Source of the DNA: Vespa crabro
Lineage: Eukaryota; Arthropoda; Insecta; Hymenoptera; Vespidae
Assembly (NCBI RefSeq): GCF_910589235.1
Contig: NC_060955.1
Location: 13,040,837-13,104,836 of the forward strand
Direction: 5' to 3'
Length of the DNA: 64,000 nt
Below the pieces are notes generated by a model, which did no database searches, was not told the DNA's origin, and saw only the letters and a program-made list of their open reading frames with translations. Numbering within the stretch: position 1 is the stretch's first letter; each line of letters begins with the position of its first letter. Positions 28,427 through 43,200 of the stretch are shown piece after piece. A program made the position numbers and the translations under genes.

Positions 28427-31400
28427 CATCGAAATACGAAATAATGAAATCTCATTCAAATTCAATTAGTTTATATTCTGTCGACGCATAATAAAGATTA
28501 CAACAAGAATATATCTTCCTGACTGTGTGTAAATAGAAGTTTTCACATGAAAATTGTCGAAAAATGAGATCGACAAATGCGAATTTTGTTAAATGCTGAG
28601 ATAAAATCGTGTACACATTGAAATTACTCGTACCACAGCCTCAGAAATGTTTCCAATCTATTCGGACATTGTATTTCTGAAGATCGAACATTTATTTTAT
28701 ATTGGAATCGACGTTCTAACCTTGTTTCATATGTTATATACGATTAATAGCTCATAAAGAAGTACCATCGAAATACGAAATTTCAAATCTCAATCAATAT
28801 CAATGCTTTTATATTCTATCGACGCAGAATATACAATGGAACAAGAACATAAGTTTGTCACTATGTGTAAATACGAGTTTTAACATGAATATTGTCGAAA
28901 ATTGAGATCGACACATGCGAATTTCTTTAATTGCAGAGATGTAATCGTGAAATCATAAAACTTACTCGTACCACAGCTTGATAAATGTTTCCAATCTATA
29001 CGGACATTGTATTTCTGTAGATCAAACATTCATTTTATCTTGGAATCGACGTTATAACCTTGTTTCATATTTTATATACGATTATTAGCTCATAAAGAAG
29101 TATCATCGAATTACGAAATTTGAAATCTCAATCAATATCAATGCTATTATATTCTATCGACGCAGAATATACAATGGAACAAGATCATAAGTTTGTCACT
29201 ATGTGTAAATACGAGTTTCAACATGAATATTGTAGAAAAATGAGATCGACACATGCGAATTTCGTTTATTGCTGAGATTTAATCGTGAAAATATTGAACT
29301 AACTCGTACCACAGCTTGAGAATTGTTTCCAATCGATTCGGACATTGTATTTCTGAAGATCAAACATCTATTTTATCTTGGAATCGACGTTTTAACCTTG
29401 TGTCTTATCGTATATACGTTTTTTCGTTCATAATGGCGTACCATCGAAATACGAAATAATGAAATCTCATTCAAATTCAATTAGTTTATATTCTGTCGAC
29501 GCATAATAAAGATTACAACAAGAATATATCTTCCTGACTGTGTGTAAATAGAAGTTTTCACATGAAAATTGTCGAAAAATGAGATCGACAAATGCGAATT
29601 TTGTTAAATGCTGAGATAAAATCGTGAACACATTGAAATTACTCGTACCACAGCTTCAGAAATGTTTCCAATCTATTCGGACATTGTATTTCTGAAGATC
29701 AAACATTTATTTTATCTTGGAATCGACGTTATAACCTTGTTTCATATGTTGTATACGATTATTAGCTCATAAAGAAGTATCATCGAAATACGAAATTTGA
29801 AATCTCAATCAATATCAATGCTATCATATTCTGTCGACGCAGAATACACAATGGAACAAGAACATAAGTTTGTCACTATGTGTAAATTCGAGTTTCAACA
29901 TGAATATTGTAGAAAAATGAGATCGACACATGCGAATTTCGTTAATTGCTGAGATTTAATCGTGAAAATATTGAACTAACTCGTACCACAGCTTGAGAAT
30001 TGTTTCCAATCGATTCGGACATTGTATTTCTGAAGATCAAACATCTATTTTATCTTGGAATCGACGTTTTAACCTTGTGTCTTATCGTATATACGTTTTT
30101 TCGTTCATAATGGCGTACCATCGAAATACGAAATAATGAAATCTCATTCAAATTCAATTAGTTTATATTCTGTCGACGCATAATAAAGATTACAACAAGA
30201 ATATATCTTCCTGACTGTGTGTAAATAGAAGTTTTCACATGAAAATTGTCGAAAAATGAGATCGACAAATGCGAATTTTGTTAAATGCTGAGATAAAATC
30301 GTGTACACATAGAAATTACTCGTACCACAGCCTCAGAAATGTTTCCAATCTATTCGGACATTGTATTTCTGAAGATCGAACATTTATTTTATATTGGAAT
30401 CGACGTTCTAACCTTGTTTCATATGTTATATACGATTAATAGCTCATAAAGAAGTACCATCGAAATACGAAATTTCAAATCTCAATCAATATCAATGCTT
30501 TTATATTCTATCGACGCAGAATATACAATGGAACAAGAACATAAGTTTGTCACTATGTGTAAATACGAGTTTTAACATGAATATTGTCGAAAATTGAGAT
30601 CGACACATGCGAATTTCTTTAATTGCAGAGATGTAATCGTGAAATCATAAAACTTACTCGTACCACAGCTTGATAAATGTTTCCAATCTATACGGACATT
30701 GTATTTCTGTAGATCAAACATTCATTTTATCTTGGAATCGACGTTATAACCTTGTTTCATATTTTATATACGATTATTAGCTCATAAAGAAGTATCATCG
30801 AATTACGAAATTTGAAATCTCAATCAATATCAATGCTATTATATTCTATCGACGCAGAATATACAATGGAACAAGATCATAAGTTTGTCACTATGTGTAA
30901 ATACGAGTTTCAACATGAATATTGTAGAAAAATGAGATCGACACATGCGAATTTCGTTTATTGCTGAGATTTAATCGTGAAAATATTGAACTAACTCGTA
31001 CCACAGCTTGAGAATTGTTTCCAATCGATTCGGACATTGTATTTCTGAAGATCTAACATCTATTTTATCTTGGAATCGACGTTTTAACCTTGTGTCTTAT
31101 CGTATATACGTTTTTTCGTTCAGAATGGCGTACCATCGAAATACGAAATAATGAAATCTCATTCAAATTCAATTAGTTTATATTCTGTCGACGCATAATA
31201 AAGATTACAACAAGAATATATCTTCCTGACTGTGTGTAAATAGAAGTTTTCACATGAAAATTGTCGAAAAATGAGATCGACAAATGCGAATTTTGTTAAA
31301 TGCTGAGATAAAATCGTGAACACATTGAAATTACTCGTACCACAGCTTCAGAAATGTTTCCAATCTATTCGGACATTGTATTTCTGAAGATCAAACATTT

Positions 31401-31810
31401 ATTTTATCTTGGAATCGACGTTATAACCTTGTTTCATATGTTGTATACGATTATTAGCTCATAAAGAAGTATCATCGAAATACGAAATTTGAAATCTCAA
31501 TCAATATCAATGCTATCATATTCTGTCGACGCAGAATACACAATGGAACAAGAACATAAGTTTGTCACTATGTGTAAATTCGAGTTTCAACATGAATATT
31601 GTAGAAAAATGAGATCGACACATGCGAATTTCGTTAATTGCAGAGATTTAATCGTGAAAGCATTGAACTAACACGTACCACAGCTTGAGAATTGTTTCCA
31701 ATCGATTCGGACATTGTATTTCTGAAGATCAAACATCTATTTTATCTTGGAATCGACGTTTTAACCTTGTGTCTTATCGTATATACGTTTTTTCGTTCAT
31801 AATGGCGTAC
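28427..31810 (+). repeat. Pentamer (1692 bp) pair derived from the heptamer
   Basis: Copies are 28427-30118 and 30119-31810, each in the order B, D, A, B, C. They carry the heptamer's markers ('cgaattacg', 'cgtttattgctg', 'ctatcatattc') at 1691-1692 bp spacing but lack its second and third monomers. The first B is a fusion: its left part matches the B at 26058 ('gcataataaag') and its right part matches the B at 26735 ('gtgtacacat', 'cgaacatttattttatattgg'). Both copies add the private 'cagcctcag'. The last monomer of copy 1 (29781-30118) is a C/A hybrid. Confidence 0.9.
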
Positions 31811-34800
31811 CATCGAAATACGAAATAATGAAATCTCATTCAAATTCAATTAGTTTATATTCTGTCGACGCATAATAAAGATTACAACAAGAATATATCT
31901 TCCTGACTGTGTGTAAATAGAAGTTTTCACATGAAAATTGTCGAAAAATGAGATCGACAAATGCGAATTTTGTTAAATGCTGAGATAAAATCGTGAACAC
32001 ATTGAAATTACTCGTACCACAGCTTCAGAAATGTTTCCAATCTATTCGGACATTGTATTTCTGAAGATCAAACATCTATTTTATATTGGAATCGACGTTT
32101 TAACCTTGTTTCTTACCGTATATACGTTTTTTCGTTCATAATGGCGTACCATCGAAATACGAAATAATGAAATCTCATTCAAATTCAATTAGTTTATATT
32201 CTGTCGACGCATAATAAAGATTACAACAAGAATATATCTTCCTGACTGTGTGTAAATAGAAGTTTTCACATGAAAATTGTCGAAAAATGAGATCGACAAA
32301 TGCGAATTTCTTTAATTGCAGAGATGTAATCGTGAAATCATTGAACTTACTCGTACCACAGCTTGAGAAATGTTTCCAATCTATTCGGACATTGTATTTC
32401 TTAAGATCAAACATCCATTTTATCTTGGAATCGACGTTATAACCTTGTTTCATATTTTATATACGATTATTAGCTCATAAAGAAGTATCATCGAAATACG
32501 AAATTTGAAATCTCAATCAATATCAATGCTATTATATTCTGTCGACGCAGAATATACAATGGAACAAGATCATATGTTTGTCACTATGTGTAAATACGAG
32601 TTTCAACATGAATATTGTAGTAAAATGAGATCGACACATGCGAATTTCGTTAATTGCAGAGATTTAATCGTGAAAGCATTGAACTAACACGTACCACAGC
32701 TTGAGAATTGTTTCCAATCGATTCGGACATTGTATTTCTGAAGATCAAACATCTATTTTATCTTGGAATCGACGTTTTAACCTTGTGTCTTATCGTATAT
32801 ACGTTTTTTCGTTCATATTGGCGTACCATCGAAATACGAAATAATGAAATCTCGTTCAAATTCAATTAGTTTATATTCTGTCGACGCATAATAAAGATTA
32901 CAACAAGAATATATCTTCCTGACTGTGTGTAAATAGAAGTTTTCACATGAAAATTGTCGAAAAATGAGATCGACAAATGCGAATTTTGTTAAATGCTGAG
33001 ATAAAATCGTGAACACATTGAAATTACTCGTACCACAGCTTCAGAAATGTTTCCAATCTATTCGGACATTGTATTTCTGAAGATCAAACATTTATTTTAT
33101 CTTGGAATCGACGTTATAACCTTGTTTCATATGTTGTATACGATTATTAGCTCATAAAGAAGTATCATCGAAATACGAAATTTGAAATCTCAATCAATAT
33201 TAATGCTATTATATTCTGTCGACGCAGAATACACAATGGAACAAGAACATAAGTTTGTCACTATGTGTAAATTCGAGTTTCAACATGAATATTGTAGAAA
33301 AATGAGATCGACACATGCGAATTTCGTTAATTGCAGAGATTTAATCGTGAAAGCATTGAACTAACACGTACCACAGATTGAGAATTGTTTCCAATCGATT
33401 CGGACATTGTATTTCTGAAGATCAAACATCTATTTTATATTGGAATCGACGTTTTAACCTTGTTTCTTATCGTATATACGTTTTTTCGTTCATAATGGCG
33501 TACCATCGAAATACGAAATAATGAAATCTCATTCAAATTCAATTAGTTTATATTCTGTCGACGCAGAATAAAGATTACAACAAGAATATATCTTCCTGAC
33601 TGTGTGTAAATAGAAGTTTTAACATGAAAATTGTCGAAAAATGAGATCGACAAATGCGAATTTTGTTAAATGCTGAGATAAAATCGTGAACACATTGAAA
33701 TTACTCGTACCACAGCTTCAGAAATGTTTCCAATCTATTCGGACATTGTATTTCTGAAGATCAAACATTTATTTTATCTTGGAATCGACGTTATAACCTT
33801 GTTTCATATGTAGTATACGATTATTAGCTCATAAAGAAGTATCATCGAAATACGAAATTTGAAATCTCAATCAATATCAATGCTATTATATTCTGTCGAC
33901 GCAGAATACACAATGGAACAAGAACATAAGTTTGTCACTATGTGTAAATTCGAGTTTCAACATGAATATTGTAGAAAAATGAGATCGACACATGCGAATT
34001 TCGTTAATTGCAGAGATTTAATCGTGAAAGCATTGAACTAACACGCACCACAGCTTGAGAATTGTTTCCAATCGATTCGGACATTGTATTTCTGAAGATC
34101 AAACATCTATTTTATATTGGAATCGACGTTTTAACCTTGTTTCTTATCGTATATACGTTTTTTCGTTCATAATGGCGTACCATCGAAATACGAAATAATG
34201 AAATCTCATTCAAATTCAATTAGTTTATATTCTGTCGACGCATAATAAAGATTACAACAAGAATATATCTTCCTGACTGTGTGTAAATAGAAGTTTTCAC
34301 ATGAAAATTGTCGAAAAATGAGATCGACAAATGCGAATTTCTTTAATTGCAGAGATGTAATCGTGAAATCATTGAACTTACTCGTACCACAGCTTGAGAA
34401 ATGTTTCCAATCTATTCGGACATTGTATTTCTGAAGATCAAACATCCATTTTATCTTGGAATCGACGTTATAACCTTGTTTCATATTTTATATACGATTA
34501 TTAGCTCATAAAGAAGTATCATCGAAATACGAAATTTGAAATCTCAATCAATATTAATGCTATTATATTCTGTCGACGCAGAATACACAATGGAACAAGA
34601 ACATAAGTTTGTCACTATGTGTAAATTCGAGTTTCAACATGAATATTGTAGAAAAATGAGATCGACACATGCGAATTTCGTTAATTGCAGAGATTTAATC
34701 GTGAAAGCATTGAACTAACACGTACCACAGATTGAGAATTGTTTCCAATCGATTCGGACATTGTATTTCTGAAGATCAAACATCTATTTTATATTGGAAT

Positions 34801-37800
34801 CGACGTTTTAACCTTGTTTCTTATCGTATATACGTTTTTTCGTTCATAATGGCGTACCATCGAAATACGAAATAATGAAATCTCATTCAAATTCAATTAG
34901 TTTATATTCTGTCGACGCAGAATAAAGATTACAACAAGAATATATCTTCCTGACTGTGTGTAAATAGAAGTTTTAACATGAAAATTGTCGAAAAATGAGA
35001 TCGACAAATGCGAATTTTGTTAAATGCTGAGATAAAATCGTGAACACATTGAAATTACTCGTACCACAGCTTCAGAAATGTTTCCAATCTATTCGGACAT
35101 TGTATTTCTGAAGATCAAACATTTATTTTATCTTGGAATCGACGTTATAACCTTGTTTCATATGTAGTATACGATTATTAGCTCATAAAGAAGTATCATC
35201 GAAATACGAAATTTGAAATCTCAATCAATATCAATGCTATTATATTCTGTCGACGCAGAATACACAATGGAACAAGAACATAAGTTTGTCACTATGTGTA
35301 AATTCGAGTTTCAACATGAATATTGTAGAAAAATGAGATCGACACATGCGAATTTCGTTAATTGCAGAGATTTAATCGTGAAAGCATTGAACTAACACGC
35401 ACCACAGCTTGAGAATTGTTTCCAATCGATTCGGACATTGTATTTCTGAAGATCAAACATCTATTTTATATTGGAATCGACGTTTTAACCTTGTTTCTTA
35501 TCGTATATACGTTTTTTCGTTCATAATGGCGTACCATCGAAATACGAAATAATGAAATCTCATTCAAATTCAATTAGTTTATATTCTGTCGACGCATAAT
35601 AAAGATTACAACAAGAATATATCTTCCTGACTGTGTGTAAATAGAAGTTTTCACATGAAAATTGTCGAAAAATGAGATCGACAAATGCGAATTTTGTTAA
35701 ATGCTGAGATAAAATCGTGAACACATTGAAATTACTCGTACCACAGCTTCAGAAATGTTTCCAATCTATTCGGACATTGTATTTCTGAAGATCAAACATT
35801 TATTTTATCTTGGAATCGACGTTATAACCTTGTTTCATATGTTGTATACGATTATTAGCTCATAAAGAAGTATCATCGAAATACGAAATTTGAAATCTCA
35901 ATCAATATCAATGCTATCATATTCTGTCGACGCAGAATACACAATGGAACAAGAACATAAGTTTGTCACTATGTGTAAATTCGAGTTTCAACATGAATAT
36001 TGTAGAAAAATGAGATCGACACATGCGAATTTCGTTAATTGCAGAGATTTAATCGTGAAAGCATTGAACTAACACGTACCACAGCTTGAGAATTGTTTCC
36101 AATCGATTCGGACATTGTATTTCTGAAGATCAAACATCTATTTTATCTTGGAATCGACGTTTTAACCTTGTGTCTTATCGTATATACGTTTTTTCGTTCA
36201 TAATGGCGTACCATCGAAATACGAAATAATGAAATCTCATTCAAATTCAATTAGTTTATATTCTGTCGACGCATAATAAAGATTACAACAAGAATATATC
36301 TTCCTGACTGTGTGTAAATAGAAGTTTTCACATGAAAATTGTCGAAAAATGAGATCGACAAATGCGAATTTTGTTAAATGCTGAGATAAAATCGTGAACA
36401 CATTGAAATTACTCGTACCACAGCTTCAGAAATGTTTCCAATCTATTCGGACATTGTATTTCTGAAGATCAAACATCTATTTTATATTGGAATCGACGTT
36501 TTAACCTTGTTTCTTACCGTATATACGTTTTTTCGTTCATAATGGCGTACCATCGAAATACGAAATAATGAAATCTCATTCAAATTCAATTAGTTTATAT
36601 TCTGTCGACGCATAATAAAGATTACAACAAGAATATATCTTCCTGACTGTGTGTAAATAGAAGTTTTCACATGAAAATTGTCGAAAAATGAGATCGACAA
36701 ATGCGAATTTCTTTAATTGCAGAGATGTAATCGTGAAATCATTGAACTTACTCGTACCACAGCTTGAGAAATGTTTCCAATCTATTCGGACATTGTATTT
36801 CTTAAGATCAAACATCCATTTTATCTTGGAATCGACGTTATAACCTTGTTTCATATTTTATATACGATTATTAGCTCATAAAGAAGTATCATCGAAATAC
36901 GAAATTTGAAATCTCAATCAATATCAATGCTATTATATTCTGTCGACGCAGAATATACAATGGAACAAGATCATATGTTTGTCACTATGTGTAAATACGA
37001 GTTTCAACATGAATATTGTAGTAAAATGAGATCGACACATGCGAATTTCGTTAATTGCAGAGATTTAATCGTGAAAGCATTGAACTAACACGTACCACAG
37101 CTTGAGAATTGTTTCCAATCGATTCGGACATTGTATTTCTGAAGATCAAACATCTATTTTATCTTGGAATCGACGTTTTAACCTTGTGTCTTATCGTATA
37201 TACGTTTTTTCGTTCATATTGGCGTACCATCGAAATACGAAATAATGAAATCTCGTTCAAATTCAATTAGTTTATATTCTGTCGACGCATAATAAAGATT
37301 ACAACAAGAATATATCTTCCTGACTGTGTGTAAATAGAAGTTTTCACATGAAAATTGTCGAAAAATGAGATCGACAAATGCGAATTTTGTTAAATGCTGA
37401 GATAAAATCGTGAACACATTGAAATTACTCGTACCACAGCTTCAGAAATGTTTCCAATCTATTCGGACATTGTATTTCTGAAGATCAAACATTTATTTTA
37501 TCTTGGAATCGACGTTATAACCTTGTTTCATATGTTGTATACGATTATTAGCTCATAAAGAAGTATCATCGAAATACGAAATTTGAAATCTCAATCAATA
37601 TTAATGCTATTATATTCTGTCGACGCAGAATACACAATGGAACAAGAACATAAGTTTGTCACTATGTGTAAATTCGAGTTTCAACATGAATATTGTAGAA
37701 AAATGAGATCGACACATGCGAATTTCGTTAATTGCAGAGATTTAATCGTGAAAGCATTGAACTAACACGTACCACAGATTGAGAATTGTTTCCAATCGAT

Positions 37801-39935
37801 TCGGACATTGTATTTCTGAAGATCAAACATCTATTTTATATTGGAATCGACGTTTTAACCTTGTTTCTTATCGTATATACGTTTTTTCGTTCATAATGGC
37901 GTACCATCGAAATACGAAATAATGAAATCTCATTCAAATTCAATTAGTTTATATTCTGTCGACGCAGAATAAAGATTACAACAAGAATATATCTTCCTGA
38001 CTGTGTGTAAATAGAAGTTTTAACATGAAAATTGTCGAAAAATGAGATCGACAAATGCGAATTTTGTTAAATGCTGAGATAAAATCGTGAACACATTGAA
38101 ATTACTCGTACCACAGCTTCAGAAATGTTTCCAATCTATTCGGACATTGTATTTCTGAAGATCAAACATTTATTTTATCTTGGAATCGACGTTATAACCT
38201 TGTTTCATATGTAGTATACGATTATTAGCTCATAAAGAAGTATCATCGAAATACGAAATTTGAAATCTCAATCAATATCAATGCTATTATATTCTGTCGA
38301 CGCAGAATACACAATGGAACAAGAACATAAGTTTGTCACTATGTGTAAATTCGAGTTTCAACATGAATATTGTAGAAAAATGAGATCGACACATGCGAAT
38401 TTCGTTAATTGCAGAGATTTAATCGTGAAAGCATTGAACTAACACGCACCACAGCTTGAGAATTGTTTCCAATCGATTCGGACATTGTATTTCTGAAGAT
38501 CAAACATCTATTTTATATTGGAATCGACGTTTTAACCTTGTTTCTTATCGTATATACGTTTTTTCGTTCATAATGGCGTACCATCGAAATACGAAATAAT
38601 GAAATCTCATTCAAATTCAATTAGTTTATATTCTGTCGACGCATAATAAAGATTACAACAAGAATATATCTTCCTGACTGTGTGTAAATAGAAGTTTTCA
38701 CATGAAAATTGTCGAAAAATGAGATCGACAAATGCGAATTTCTTTAATTGCAGAGATGTAATCGTGAAATCATTGAACTTACTCGTACCACAGCTTGAGA
38801 AATGTTTCCAATCTATTCGGACATTGTATTTCTGAAGATCAAACATCCATTTTATCTTGGAATCGACGTTATAACCTTGTTTCATATTTTATATACGATT
38901 ATTAGCTCATAAAGAAGTATCATCGAAATACGAAATTTGAAATCTCAATCAATATTAATGCTATTATATTCTGTCGACGCAGAATACACAATGGAACAAG
39001 AACATAAGTTTGTCACTATGTGTAAATTCGAGTTTCAACATGAATATTGTAGAAAAATGAGATCGACACATGCGAATTTCGTTAATTGCAGAGATTTAAT
39101 CGTGAAAGCATTGAACTAACACGTACCACAGATTGAGAATTGTTTCCAATCGATTCGGACATTGTATTTCTGAAGATCAAACATCTATTTTATATTGGAA
39201 TCGACGTTTTAACCTTGTTTCTTATCGTATATACGTTTTTTCGTTCATAATGGCGTACCATCGAAATACGAAATAATGAAATCTCATTCAAATTCAATTA
39301 GTTTATATTCTGTCGACGCAGAATAAAGATTACAACAAGAATATATCTTCCTGACTGTGTGTAAATAGAAGTTTTAACATGAAAATTGTCGAAAAATGAG
39401 ATCGACAAATGCGAATTTTGTTAAATGCTGAGATAAAATCGTGAACACATTGAAATTACTCGTACCACAGCTTCAGAAATGTTTCCAATCTATTCGGACA
39501 TTGTATTTCTGAAGATCAAACATTTATTTTATCTTGGAATCGACGTTATAACCTTGTTTCATATGTAGTATACGATTATTAGCTCATAAAGAAGTATCAT
39601 CGAAATACGAAATTTGAAATCTCAATCAATATCAATGCTATTATATTCTGTCGACGCAGAATACACAATGGAACAAGAACATAAGTTTGTCACTATGTGT
39701 AAATTCGAGTTTCAACATGAATATTGTAGAAAAATGAGATCGACACATGCGAATTTCGTTAATTGCAGAGATTTAATCGTGAAAGCATTGAACTAACACG
39801 CACCACAGCTTGAGAATTGTTTCCAATCGATTCGGACATTGTATTTCTGAAGATCAAACATCTATTTTATATTGGAATCGACGTTTTAACCTTGTTTCTT
39901 ATCGTATATACGTTTTTTCGTTCATAATGGCGTAC
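31134..39935 (+). repeat. 4401-bp (13-mer) tandem duplication
   Basis: Copies are 31134-35534 and 35535-39935, and a partial third runs on to about 40090. Rare variants recur exactly 4401 bp apart: 'tcttaccgta' near 32112 and 36513, 'gttcatattgg' at 32811 and 37212, 'atattaatgc' near 33198 and 37599, and 'cgcaccacag' near 34045 and 38446. At the sites I compared I saw no difference between copies. The left edge is sharp: just before it, 31123 reads 'cagaatggcg' where 35524 has 'cataatggcg', and the preceding tails differ. The third copy ends where the B monomer switches to a D second half after 'gcgaattt'. Confidence 0.93.
33166..35873 (+). repeat. Nested 1354-bp tetramer duplication (in 13-mer copy 1)
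   Basis: Units 33166-34519 and 34520-35873 each hold C, B, C and a fourth B-type monomer. Shared private markers are 'atattaatgc' in the first C, 'cacagattgag', and 'cgcaccacag' in the second C. The fourth monomer differs: it is a B/D hybrid at 34181 but a full B at 35535. The nested duplication therefore preceded or was cut by the 4401 bp event. This C-B-C-B arrangement differs from the C-B-D-E tetramer further right. Confidence 0.88.
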
Positions 39936-40274
39936 CATCGAAATACGAAATAATGAAATCTCATTCAAATTCAATTAGTTTATATTCTGTCGACGCATAA
40001 TAAAGATTACAACAAGAATATATCTTCCTGACTGTGTGTAAATAGAAGTTTTCACATGAAAATTGTCGAAAAATGAGATCGACAAATGCGAATTTCTTTA
40101 ATTGCAGAGATGTAATCGTGAAATCATTGAACTTACTCGTACCACAGCTTGAGAAATGTTTCCAATCTATTCGGACATTGTATTTCTGAAGATCAAACAT
40201 CCATTTTATCTTGGAATCGACGTTATAACCTTGTTTCATATTTTATATACGATTATTAGCTCATAAAGAAGTAT
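37567..40274 (+). repeat. Nested 1354-bp tetramer duplication (in 13-mer copy 2)
   Basis: This is the counterpart of 33166-35873 shifted by 4401 bp, with units 37567-38920 and 38921-40274. Here both units end in a B/D hybrid (38582 and 39936), so the duplication is complete, unlike in the left copy, where the second unit ends in a plain B. This is consistent with the 4401 bp crossover having occurred inside that fourth monomer. Confidence 0.87.
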
Positions 40275-43200
40275 CATCGAAATACGAAATTTGAAATCTC
40301 AATCAATATCAATGCTATTATATTCTGTCGACGCAGAATACACAATGGAACAAGAACATAAGTTCGTCACAATGTGTAAATACGAGTTTTAACAAGAATA
40401 TTGTCGAAAATTGAGATCGACACATGCGAATTTCTTTAATTGCAGAGATGTAATAGTGAAATCATTGAACTTACTCGTACCACAGCTTGAGAAATGTTTC
40501 CAATCTATTCGGACATTGTATTTCTGAAGATCAAACATCCATTTTATCTTGGAATCGACGTTATAACCTTGTTTCATATTTTATATACGATTATTAGCTC
40601 ATAAAGAAGTATCATAGAAATACGAAATTTGAAATCTCAATCAATATCAATGCTATTATATTTTATCGACGCAGAATATACAATGGAACAAGATCATATG
40701 TTTGTCACTATGTGTAAATACGAGTTTCAACATGAATATTGTAGAAAAATGAGATCGACACATGCGAATTTCGTTAATTGCAGAGATTTAATCGTGAAAG
40801 CATTGAACTAACACGTACCACAGATTGAGAATTGTTTCCAATCGATTCGGACATTGTATTTCTGAAGATCAAACATCTATTTTATATTGGAATCGACGTT
40901 TTAACCTTGTTTCTTATCGTATATACGTTTTTTCGTTCATAATGGCGTACCATCGAAATACGAAATAATGAAATCTCATTCAAATTCAATTAGTTTATAT
41001 TCTGTCGACGCAGAATAAAGATTACAACAAGAATATATCTGCCTGACTGTGTGTAAATAGAAGTTTTAACATGAAAATTGTCGAAAAATGAGATCGACAA
41101 ATGCGAATTTTGTTAAATGCTGAGATAAAATCGTGAACACATTGAAATTACTCGTACCACAGCTTCAGAAATGTTTCCAATCTATTCGGACATTGTATTT
41201 CTGAAGATCAAACATCCATTTTATCTTGGAATCGACGTTATAAACTTGTTTCATATTTTATATACGATTATTAGCTCATAAAGAAGTATCATCGAAATAC
41301 GAAATTTGAAATCTCAATCAATATCAATGCTATTATATTCTGTCGACGCAGAATACACAATGGAACAAGAACATAAGTTTGTCACAATGTGTAAATACGA
41401 GTTTTAACAAGAATATTGTCGAAAATTGAGATCGACACATGCGAATTTCTTTAATTGCAGAGATGTAATCGAGAAATCATTGAACTTACTTGTACCACAG
41501 CTTGAGAAATGTTTCCAATCTATTCGGACATTGTATTTCTGAAGATCAAACATCCATTTTATCTTGGAATCGACGTTATAACCTTGTTTCATATTTTATA
41601 TACGATTATTAGCTCATAAAGAAGTATCATAGAAATACGAAATTTGAAATCTCAATCAATATCAATGCTATTATATTCTGTCGACGCAGAATACACAATG
41701 GAACAAGAACATAAGTTTGTCACTATGTGTAAATTCGAGTTTCAACATGAATATTGTAGAAAAATGAGATCGACACATGCGAATTTCGTTAATTGCAGAG
41801 ATTTAATCGTGAAAGCATTGAACTAACACGTACCACAGATTGAGAATTGTTTCCAATCGATTCGGACATTGTATTTCTGAAGATCAAACATCTATTTTAT
41901 ATTGGAATCGACGTTTTAACCTTGTTTCTTATCGTATACGTTTTTTCGTTCATAATGGCGTACCATCGAAATACGAAATAATGAAATCTCATTCAAATTC
42001 AATTAGTTTATATTCTGTCGACGCAGAATAAAGATTACAACAAGAATATATCTGCCTGACTGTGTGTAAATAGAAGTTTTAACATGAAAATTGTCGAAAA
42101 ATGAGATCGACAAATGCGAATTTTGTTAAATGCTGAGATAAAATCGTGAACACATTGAAATTACTCGTACCACAGCTTCAGAAATGTTTCCAATCTATTC
42201 GGACATTGTATTTCTGAAGATCAAACATCCATTTTATCTTGGAATCGACGTTTTAACCTTGTTTCATATGTTGTATACGATTATTAGCTCATAAAGAAGT
42301 ATCATCGAAATACGAAATTTCAAATCTCAATCGATATCAATGCTTTTATATTCTTTCGACGCAGAATATACAATGGAACAAGAACATAAGTTTGTCACTA
42401 TGTGTAAATACGAGTTTTAACATGAATATTGTCGAAAATTGAGATCGACACATGCGAATTTCGTTAATTGCAGAGATTTAATCGTGAAAGCATTGAACTA
42501 ACACGTACCACAGATTGAGAATTGTTTCCAATCGATTCGGACATTGTATTTCTGAAGATCAAACATCTATTTTATATTGGAATCGACGTTTTAACCTTGT
42601 TTCTTATCGTATATACGTTTTTTCGTTCATAATGGCGTACCATCGAAATACGAAATAATGAAATCTCATTCAAATTCAATTAGTGTATATTCTGTCGACG
42701 CAGAATAAAGATTACAACAAGAATATATCTGCCTGACTGTGTGTAAATAGAAGTTTTAACATGAAAATTGTCGAAAAATGAGATCGACAAATGCGAATTT
42801 TGTTAAATGCTGAGATAAAATCGTGAACACATTGAAATTACTCGTACCACAGCTTCAGAAATGTTTCCAATCTATTCGGACATTGTATTTCTGAAGATCA
42901 AACATCCATTTTATCTTGGAATCGACGTTTTAACCTTGTTTCATATGTTGTATACGATTATTAGCTCATAAAGAAGTATCATCGAAATACGAAATTTCAA
43001 ATCTCAATCGATATCAATGCTTTTATATTCTTTCGACGCAGAATATACAATGGAACAAGAACATAAGTTTGTCACTATGTGTAAATACGAGTTTTAACAT
43101 GAATATTGTCGAAAATTGAGATCGACACATGCGAATTTCTTTAATTGCAGAGATGTAATCGTGAAATCATTGAACTTACTCGTACCACAGCTTGAGAAAT

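Noticed and set aside
31134..39935. Treating the near-identical 4401 bp duplication purely as an assembly artefact
   Set aside because: The nested inner repeats differ between copies at the fourth monomer, and flanking junctions are plausible crossover products. An artefact still cannot be excluded without reads, so it is kept as a finding with that caveat.
41840..42031. An odd plus-strand frame of 63 codons unlike the usual ones
   Set aside because: It exists only because 2 bp are missing from the CGTATATACG palindrome near 41937, which joins two frames across a monomer junction.
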